From: JBKHXU01 sp046565865
Lineage (GTDB): Bacteria > Pseudomonadota > Gammaproteobacteria > Acidiferrobacterales > Sulfurifustaceae
DNA length: 22,144 nucleotides
Assembly (NCBI GenBank): GCA_046565865.1
Contig: JBKHXU010000224.1
Coordinates: 1-22,144 of the forward strand
Direction of reading: 5' to 3'
Shown in pieces: positions 16,789-22,144 of this stretch. The notes below the pieces were generated by a model, which saw nothing but the letters and a program-made list of their open reading frames with translations, was not told where the DNA came from and ran no database searches. Position 1 is the stretch's first letter. The number at the start of each line of letters is the position of its first letter. The translations under genes were made by a program, and so were the position numbers.

Positions 16789-18879
16789 TTGGCAAAAGTT
16801 ACGAAGACCTTCAGCTACGGTAACCATACTATCAAGCTCGAAACCGGCGAGATCGCGCGCCAGGCGAACGGCGCCGTGATGGCGTCGATGGGCGACACCG
16901 TAGTGCTCGCGACCGTGGTCGCGGACAAAGACGCCGATACCGGCAAAGATTTCTTTCCGCTGACCGTCGATTACCAAGAGCGCACGTACGCCGCCGGCCG
17001 CATCCCCGGTGGATTTTTCAAACGCGAAGGTCGGCCGTCGGAGAAAGAGATTCTCACCTCGCGCCTCATCGATCGCCCCGTCCGCCCGCTGTTCCCCGAA
17101 GGTTTTACCAACGAAGTTCAGATTGTCGTCACCGTCAAGTCAATCGATCCCGATATCGATCCCGATATCATTTCTATGATCGGCGCCTCGGCGGCGCTGA
17201 TGCTCTCGGGCGTACCGTTCAACGGTCCGATCGGCGCTGCGCGCGTCGGCTACCTCGACGGCAAGTATCTGCTGAATCCGGGCAACGAGGCATTGAAGGA
17301 CTCGCAGCTCGATCTCGTTGTCGCCGGCACCGAGAAAGCGGTATTGATGGTCGAGTCCGAGGCCAAGGAGCTGCCGGAAGACGTCATGCTCGGCGCCGTT
17401 ATGTTCGGTCACGAGCAAATGCAGACGGCGATCCGCGCCATCCGCGAGTTGGTGCAGGAAGTAGGCGTGAAGCGCTGGGATTGGAAGGCGCCGGCCGAAG
17501 ATACCGCCTTGAAAGATTCGATCACGGGCGAATACGGCAAGGCGATCACCGACGCCTATCGCATCGCCGAGAAGACCGCGCGCCAGGATCGCATGCGCGA
17601 GCTGCGCGAGGCGATCGTCGCCAAGTTTGCGCCCGAAGGTTCCGCGCCCGGCACCGCCGAGAGGGTGTTGAAGATCGTCGGCGACATCGAATACCGTACC
17701 GTGCGCGACCGCATCCTGTCGGGCGAGTCGCGCATCGACGGGCGCGATACCCGCACCGTAAGGCCGATTACTATTCGCACCGGCGTGCTGCCGCGTACCC
17801 ACGGTTCGGCGTTGTTCACGCGCGGTGAAACCCAGGCGCTCGTGGTCACGACGCTCGGCACCGGCCGCGACGCGCAGATCATTGACGCGCTTGAAGGCGA
17901 GCGCAAAGAGCCGTTCATGATGCACTACAACTTCCCGCCGTTCTCCGTCGGCGAGATCGGCCGCATCGGCAGCCCCAAGCGGCGCGAGGTCGGCCACGGC
18001 CGGCTCGCTAAGCGCGGTGTGCACCCGGTATTGCCGGACATGGCGACGTATCCGTATGTGATCCGCGTGGTGTCCGAGATCACTGAGTCGAACGGTTCAA
18101 GCTCGATGGCGTCGGTCTGTGGCGCAAGTCTAGCGCTGATGGATGCCGGCGTACCGATCAAGGCGCCAGTCGCCGGCGTGGCCATGGGGCTCATCAAAGA
18201 AGAGAACCGCTTCGCGGTTCTGACTGACATCATCGGCGACGAGGATCATCTGGGCGACATGGATTTCAAAGTCGCGGGCACGACCAACGGTGTCACCGCA
18301 TTGCAGATGGACATCAAGATCGAAGGCATCAACAAAGAGATCATGGACGTCGCGCTGCGCCAGGCGCGCGAGGGTCGGCTGCATATCCTGGATATCATGA
18401 GAAAGGCGATCGCGACGCCGCGCGCCGAACTTTCCGAGTTCGCGCCGCGCATCATCACCATCAAGATCAATCCAGATCGTATCCGCGACGTCATCGGCAA
18501 GGGTGGGGCGACCATCCGTGCATTGACCGAAGAAACCGGCGCCACCATCGACGTGGAAGACGACGGTACGATCAAGATCGCCTCGGCCGACCGCGCTGCG
18601 GGCGAAGAGGCGCGTCGCCGTATCCAGCAGCTCACCGCCGATGTCGAGGTAGGTATGATCTATGAAGGCAAGGTGGCGAAGCTGATGGACTTCGGCGCGT
18701 TCGTTACCATCCTCCCCGGCAAGGACGGCCTGGTGCATATCTCGCAGATCTCGCACGAGCGCGTCGAGAACGTCAGCGACAAGCTGCGCGAAGGCGACTC
18801 GGTGCGGGTCAAAGTGCTCGAGGTCGACAAGCAGGGCCGCATCCGTCTCAGCATGAAGGCGGTCGAGGCGACCCAGTAG
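16789..18879 (+). CDS. pnp: Polyribonucleotide nucleotidyltransferase (PNPase)
   Basis: A 696-residue phosphorolytic 3'-5' exoribonuclease, part of the RNA degradosome in many proteobacteria. It has a first RNase PH domain (FFPLTVDYQERTYAAGRIPG, RLIDRPVRPLFPEGF), an alpha-helical middle, and a second catalytic RNase PH domain with ESNGSSSMASVCG and IIGDEDHLGDMDFKVAG. A KH domain (INPDRIRDVIGKGGATIRAL) and an S1 domain (YEGKVAKLMDFGAFVTILPG) follow. All catalytic blocks are intact. Start is TTG at 16789, with GAGG at 16777-16780; no ATG or GTG fits before the conserved KTFSYGNHTIKLETG. I recall that E. coli pnp also starts with TTG. Length agrees with the family (about 700-711). Expression may be controlled through the leader hairpins. 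Confidence 0.97.
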   Translation: MAKVTKTFSYGNHTIKLETGEIARQANGAVMASMGDTVVLATVVADKDADTGKDFFPLTVDYQERTYAAGRIPGGFFKREGRPSEKEILTSRLIDRPVRPLFPEGFTNEVQIVVTVKSIDPDIDPDIISMIGASAALMLSGVPFNGPIGAARVGYLDGKYLLNPGNEALKDSQLDLVVAGTEKAVLMVESEAKELPEDVMLGAVMFGHEQMQTAIRAIRELVQEVGVKRWDWKAPAEDTALKDSITGEYGKAITDAYRIAEKTARQDRMRELREAIVAKFAPEGSAPGTAERVLKIVGDIEYRTVRDRILSGESRIDGRDTRTVRPITIRTGVLPRTHGSALFTRGETQALVVTTLGTGRDAQIIDALEGERKEPFMMHYNFPPFSVGEIGRIGSPKRREVGHGRLAKRGVHPVLPDMATYPYVIRVVSEITESNGSSSMASVCGASLALMDAGVPIKAPVAGVAMGLIKEENRFAVLTDIIGDEDHLGDMDFKVAGTTNGVTALQMDIKIEGINKEIMDVALRQAREGRLHILDIMRKAIATPRAELSEFAPRIITIKINPDRIRDVIGKGGATIRALTEETGATIDVEDDGTIKIASADRAAGEEARRRIQQLTADVEVGMIYEGKVAKLMDFGAFVTILPGKDGLVHISQISHERVENVSDKLREGDSVRVKVLEVDKQGRIRLSMKAVEATQ

Positions 18880-18901
18880 TCCTCCGCAGGAGTAGGTCCC
18901 C

Positions 18902-18926
18902 GTCACCCCCCGCGAAAGCGGGGGTC
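18902..18926. repeat. REP-like hairpin with GAAA tetraloop after pnp
   Basis: CCCCCGC (18907-18913) and GCGGGGG (18918-18924) pair around GAAA, flanked by GTCA and TC. The pattern resembles the widespread REP-type sequence with core CCCGCGAAAGCGGG. It lies in the convergent gap between pnp and the kinase-like gene and could end transcription or protect 3' ends from both sides. No T-run follows on the plus strand. Confidence 0.65.
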
Positions 18927-18979
18927 GCGTATAAACCCGCAACGATTGACGGCGACGCCGTCCGGCGCGTTGCCGTGCG

Positions 18980-20686
18980 CTACGCGCGCGACATCGCGAT
19001 GTAGAGATACGTCACCAGCCCTACGAGCAACGCCGCGATCAACGCCCAATGCCACGGCGGCGTCGGCTGTCGCGGCGACATGCGCGTCGCTGGCGTCGAG
19101 GTCGCCGGCTGTGCGGCCGGCGTCGGCGGTTCGAGCTCGATCTCGGCGAGCGCGGCGGCGAACTGGCGCATGTTGGCGTAGCGGTCCGCCGGTTCGGGCG
19201 CGCAGGCGCGGCGCACCACGGCCTCGAACTCGTCCGGTACCTCCGGGTTCACACGCGCGAGCGGTGCGTAGTCGTGGCGCGGCCAGTCGCTCGCCTGTTT
19301 GATCTTGCCGTAGGGAAAGCCGGCGGTGAGCAGGCGATAAAGCGTGACGCCGGCGGCGTAGATATCTGAACGTTCGCTCGGCGTCGCGCCGCGCAGTATC
19401 TCCGGCGCCGCATAGCTCAACATGCTGGCGGAGAGATCGGACGTGTTCTCCTGCAACGCCTCGACCCGGCTGGCGCCGAGGCCTAGCACCAGCAGCCGCT
19501 TCGAACGTTTGTCGTACAAGAGATTGCTCGGCCGCACATCGCGATGCACGATGCCTTGTTGATGCAATGCACCAAGGACCTCGAGTAGCTGCATGCCAAT
19601 CGCGCGCGCTTCCTTGGGTGGCAAACCGCGTTTACGTTTGATGCGGTGCGCCAGGTTCTCGCCCGGCTGATACTCCATCACCGAGTACAAGGCGCCACGC
19701 CGCCCCGGGGCGAGAGGCCTCAGCGACACGAAGTGCGGATCGTTCAAGCGCCGGATGACCCACTCCTCGCGCAAGAAGCGCCGCGTCACCTCGGCCTCGT
19801 CGCGCGCCCCCGGCTGCGGAAATTTCAGCACCACGGTGTCGCCGCTGTTGCGGTCGGTGGCGCGGTACAGCACGTAGTGCTGGCTTTGGTGCAGGCGCTT
19901 TTCGATGACGAAGTTATCGACCGTGGTCCCGACTGCCGGCGGCGCGATGATCGGCAACGTCCGGCCGGTGTCGCTATCGAGCGTGGACGCGGGCGGCAGG
20001 CGCTCGACGCGCACGACGCAAGCGCTGATACCGCCGTCGGCGCCCGCGTCGCGCGCGCGGCGTACCAGCGCTTCCGCCAGTTGTTGCGCCGTGCCGTCGC
20101 CGTACAGCACGCTCAGTATCTGCGCGCCGTCCATGACGTCGTGGAGGCCGGCGGTGGTAAGCAAAAATATATCGCCCTCGTGCAGCTCGCCTTCGGCTTG
20201 ATCGAAGTCGACGGTCTCCTCGAGCCCGCAGGCGCGCGCCACTTGCGGCGCGCCGAGCGGCCGCGGCAACAGGTGATCGTGCGTGAGCTGGCGCAGATGA
20301 TTGTCGCGAAACAGCCACGCGCGCGTGTGTCCAACGTGCGCCAGACGCCAGCGGCGCCGGCGCAGTGCCAGCGCCGATATGGCCGCCGCCCGCCCGCGCT
20401 CGCCCGCGTGGCGCAGTGCATGGTGCGCGGCCTGCGCGCTTTCGTTCAGCACCATCTCGGGGGGCCAGGTTTCGGGCGCGGCGCCGAAACTCGCGCGCAA
20501 CGCCAACAACGCATCGCGCGCGGCCCCGCCGGCGTCGGGTCGGTCGCCGAGGCCGTCGGCGCAGGCAAACAGCGCGCCATGCGCGTCGTGGGTCCCGGGA
20601 TCCGGGACGAGTTGGATGGCCGGCGGCGGGTCGAGATCGCGGCGCGCGGCCTGGCCGCTGGCGCCGCTGTCGAGGAAGAGTGCCAT
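18980..20686 (-). CDS. PP2C-like phosphatase / Ser-Thr kinase-like fusion with C-terminal membrane anchor
   Basis: A 568-residue fusion. Residues about 1-230 resemble a PP2C phosphatase: ACADGLGD (Asp44), AHVGHTRAWLF (118-125), DIFLLTTAGLHDVM (172-185) and DAGADGGISACVV. Residues about 255-515 are a Hanks-type kinase: VVLKFPQ (Lys288), FLREEW (Glu307/308), IVHRDVRPSNLL (Asp383, Asn388), SYAAPEIL, SDIYAAGVTLYRLL. A Pro/Thr/Ala-rich linker and one membrane helix (about 544-564) end the protein. Several metal ligands are lost: the PP2C GDSR Asp is His120, the SDG Asp is Ala179, the kinase DFG reads GLG (Gly402), and the Gly-rich loop is replaced by RLHQSQHY. Related fusions are known near nitrate-assimilation genes in proteobacteria. 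Here it follows a small membrane protein and a DmsC-like gene. Activity is uncertain; it may be a sensor or scaffold pseudo-enzyme. Confidence 0.85.
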   Translation of the reverse strand: MALFLDSGASGQAARRDLDPPPAIQLVPDPGTHDAHGALFACADGLGDRPDAGGAARDALLALRASFGAAPETWPPEMVLNESAQAAHHALRHAGERGRAAAISALALRRRRWRLAHVGHTRAWLFRDNHLRQLTHDHLLPRPLGAPQVARACGLEETVDFDQAEGELHEGDIFLLTTAGLHDVMDGAQILSVLYGDGTAQQLAEALVRRARDAGADGGISACVVRVERLPPASTLDSDTGRTLPIIAPPAVGTTVDNFVIEKRLHQSQHYVLYRATDRNSGDTVVLKFPQPGARDEAEVTRRFLREEWVIRRLNDPHFVSLRPLAPGRRGALYSVMEYQPGENLAHRIKRKRGLPPKEARAIGMQLLEVLGALHQQGIVHRDVRPSNLLYDKRSKRLLVLGLGASRVEALQENTSDLSASMLSYAAPEILRGATPSERSDIYAAGVTLYRLLTAGFPYGKIKQASDWPRHDYAPLARVNPEVPDEFEAVVRRACAPEPADRYANMRQFAAALAEIELEPPTPAAQPATSTPATRMSPRQPTPPWHWALIAALLVGLVTYLYIAMSRA

Positions 20687-20691
20687 GTGTC

Positions 20692-20724
20692 GCTATACGG
20701 GTCGATCGACACACTGAGTATAGC
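20692..20724. promoter_or_regulatory. Inverted repeat upstream of the kinase-like gene
   Basis: GCTATAC (20692-20698) and GTATAGC (20718-20724) form a 7-base inverted repeat with a 19-base spacer that contains the palindrome TCGATCGA. It fills the 71-base gap before the kinase-like start at 20686. On the minus strand the distal arm contains TATACT, a possible -10 hexamer, but no -35 is seen. It may be an operator or a leader hairpin. Support is weak. Confidence 0.35.
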
Positions 20725-20757
20725 CGCCGAGTTATGCCGCGCCGGTCACGCAGGAGG

Positions 20758-21117
20758 TTATCGAGGGCCTTCGGCCTGGAGCAATTGTGTGAGCGTTCCC
20801 GGTGTGATTAAGCGCCCGATCACGCGCGCGCGGTAGTCGTCGCGCACGCCACGGCCGAGTATGTACAGCGAGATGCCGATGCCCGGCACGGCCAGTACCC
20901 ATAGCAAGGCACTGATCGAGGCGGGCACGTGAAAGCCGGCGACGGCCATGAGGTAGAGCGGCCAACTGAACAACAGGCCGCGTGCGGTATGTTTCGCGGT
21001 GAGCAATGTCGCTGCCGCCAGTCGCCTTAATCGCTGCGCGCGCGATGCGTACAGCGTGCGAAACACCGCGCGCGCCAATTCATTTTCCGGCTCGTCGAAC
21101 GGCCGCGCCGGAGACAT
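20758..21117 (-). CDS. Small membrane protein of unknown function (two predicted helices)
   Basis: A 119-residue protein with a charged N-terminal region rich in Arg and Glu (about 1-45), two hydrophobic segments (about 45-62 and 66-86), a basic stretch GRGVRDDYRARVIGRL, and a polar C-terminus. I recognise no family. It starts 12 bases after the stop of the DmsC-like gene, which suggests cotranscription and coupled translation, and precedes the kinase-like gene by 71 bases. Composition matches its neighbours. It could be an accessory or assembly factor for the anchor complex, or a membrane partner of the kinase-like protein, but nothing in the sequence proves either. Confidence 0.7.
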   Translation of the reverse strand: MSPARPFDEPENELARAVFRTLYASRAQRLRRLAAATLLTAKHTARGLLFSWPLYLMAVAGFHVPASISALLWVLAVPGIGISLYILGRGVRDDYRARVIGRLITPGTLTQLLQAEGPR

Positions 21118-21129
21118 GAACCGGGGCCG

Positions 21130-22144
21130 TCAGTGATCGTGCACGGCGACGCCCACCTGCGGCAGCGCAGCCAGTCCGGAGGCGCGCGCGTGCTCTTCGA
21201 ACGCGCGATTGCGCCAGAAGAACGCGCCGGGCATGGTCGTGGGGATGACCAGCGCGTAGAACAGCATGCGCCCGAGGATCGCGGCGCTGACTATGGCGAC
21301 GCCGATGAGCGCCCACGCCGCAACACCGAGCGTGCCCGGGACACCGGCGAGACTCATCGCGCCCGCGCCGAAGACGGCAAGGCCGAGCAATACGTTGCGC
21401 GTGCGGTAGACGTAACCGAAGGTCGTGACTTGCTCGCGCTGCGCGGCCTCACCCTCGCCGCCGCGGCGCTTGAGGGCGCGCGCATGGAACCACAGGCCAA
21501 TTGCCTCGAGCGCAAGCCCCGCGACCATCGGCCAGACGAGAAATGCCGGCACGCCGGCAAATGGCTTACCCGCGGCCAGCGTCAACGCCGCCTGGAGCAG
21601 CGCGAGCGCCAGTGCGCCAAGCGCGAGCATCGCCCCGTAGAAACTGGTCAGCACCTGCCAATGATTCCAGAACGGCCGCGCCGGGATGCGATAGATGCGC
21701 TGCATGAACCACAGCGCCGCGACACCGGCGCCGAGCGCGCCCCAGCCGCTGACCGCGGTCAGGGTCGCGACCATGGCGTGGGGCAGCAGTCCGGCCAGGG
21801 CCGGCACGCCGGTCACGAACGCATAGGCGCCCAGCAAGTTATAGAACACCGCGATGCCCGCGACCTCGCGCGACACCGGCGACCAGCGCAGATTGTTAAA
21901 CGCACGGTAGAAGCGATGCGGTCGACCCAGGTGCAGCGTCGACAACACGAGCGCGAAGGTCTCGATACCGATGAGACCGAACAGTACGGCGGGATAGGCG
22001 ATGGGATTGTTTTTCGCCGACAGCAGCTCGATGCCGAAGTAGGGCGCCAGGAACAACAACGCGAACGCGCCGACCACGGCCTGCGAGATCAACGTGAACA
22101 CCACCAGCGGATTCTCGCGCGTGCTGAGGCGTTTTAGATTCCAG
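21130..22144 (-). CDS. DmsC-family molybdoenzyme membrane anchor subunit (5' partial)
   Basis: The frame is open to the right edge of the window, so the N-terminus is missing or very near. A GTG at 22104 would give 324 residues, but 13 more codons upstream (ending RLSTRENPL) read without a stop. NPLVVFTLISQAVVGAF resembles the first helix of E. coli DmsC (PLMIFTVFGQ, from memory), and LSTLHLGRPHRFYRAFNNLR followed by SREVAG matches the conserved DmsC loop. About eight to nine hydrophobic segments are seen. Such subunits anchor molybdopterin oxidoreductases and exchange electrons with quinones; family members include DMSO reductase DmsC and sulfite-oxidising SoeC. The catalytic and FeS subunits would lie beyond 22144. 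The exact substrate is not decidable here. Confidence 0.82.
   Translation of the reverse strand, partial: WNLKRLSTRENPLVVFTLISQAVVGAFALLFLAPYFGIELLSAKNNPIAYPAVLFGLIGIETFALVLSTLHLGRPHRFYRAFNNLRWSPVSREVAGIAVFYNLLGAYAFVTGVPALAGLLPHAMVATLTAVSGWGALGAGVAALWFMQRIYRIPARPFWNHWQVLTSFYGAMLALGALALALLQAALTLAAGKPFAGVPAFLVWPMVAGLALEAIGLWFHARALKRRGGEGEAAQREQVTTFGYVYRTRNVLLGLAVFGAGAMSLAGVPGTLGVAAWALIGVAIVSAAILGRMLFYALVIPTTMPGAFFWRNRAFEEHARASGLAALPQVGVAVHDH

Noticed and set aside
19646..20836. Plus-strand frame opposite the kinase-like gene
   Set aside because: Antisense, Arg/Gln/Ala-rich, without domains. The minus strand carries clear kinase motifs.
21133..22137. Plus-strand frame opposite the DmsC-like gene
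   Set aside because: Charged low-complexity translation (Arg, Glu, Gln, His), the antisense image of membrane helices.

Overview
The window is GC-rich bacterial chromosome, most likely from a gammaproteobacterium. The evidence is gene order. The end of a complex I operon (nuoK-nuoL-nuoM-nuoN) lies upstream of an initiator tRNA and the conserved rimP-nusA-infB-rbfA-truB-rpsO-pnp block, an arrangement known from Xanthomonas-like and other gammaproteobacterial lineages. I cannot name a genus. A DmsC-type anchor gene at the right edge hints at respiratory flexibility, possibly sulfur or nitrate metabolism.

Layout, left to right. Positions 1-5063 hold the 3' end of nuoK and complete nuoL, nuoM and nuoN, the proton-pumping membrane arm of NADH:quinone oxidoreductase. 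Positions 5086-8293 are an accessory stretch: a convergent MFS transporter on the minus strand, then a cupin, a YfcE-like metallophosphoesterase and an overlapping multi-pass membrane protein on the plus strand. An initiator tRNA-fMet sits at 8330-8406 with its own promoter. A minus-strand membrane-anchored alpha/beta-hydrolase-like gene (8427-10097) lies between this tRNA and rimP, which are neighbours in E. coli.

Positions 10198-18879 are the translation and RNA-decay block. A strong promoter and a terminator-like leader hairpin precede rimP, followed by nusA, infB, rbfA and truB (rbfA and truB overlap by 4 bases). The truB-rpsO gap holds an inverted-repeat element, a long hairpin and a consensus-like rpsO promoter. 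The rpsO-pnp gap holds a series of hairpins before a TTG-started pnp. These genes link ribosome maturation, initiation, transcription elongation/termination, tRNA modification and mRNA turnover.

Positions 18980-22144 run on the minus strand, convergent with pnp: a DmsC-like quinol-reactive anchor (5' end beyond the window), a small two-helix membrane protein, and a PP2C-like/Ser-Thr-kinase-like fusion with a C-terminal membrane anchor. Both domains of that fusion have lost canonical metal-binding residues (SDG to TAG, GDSR to GHTR, DFG to GLG) while the kinase keeps its HRD, Lys and APE motifs. This is the most unusual gene here and the best candidate for an incompletely described regulatory system attached to a membrane molybdoenzyme. 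The non-coding structures around rimP, rpsO and pnp are the next most interesting signals.
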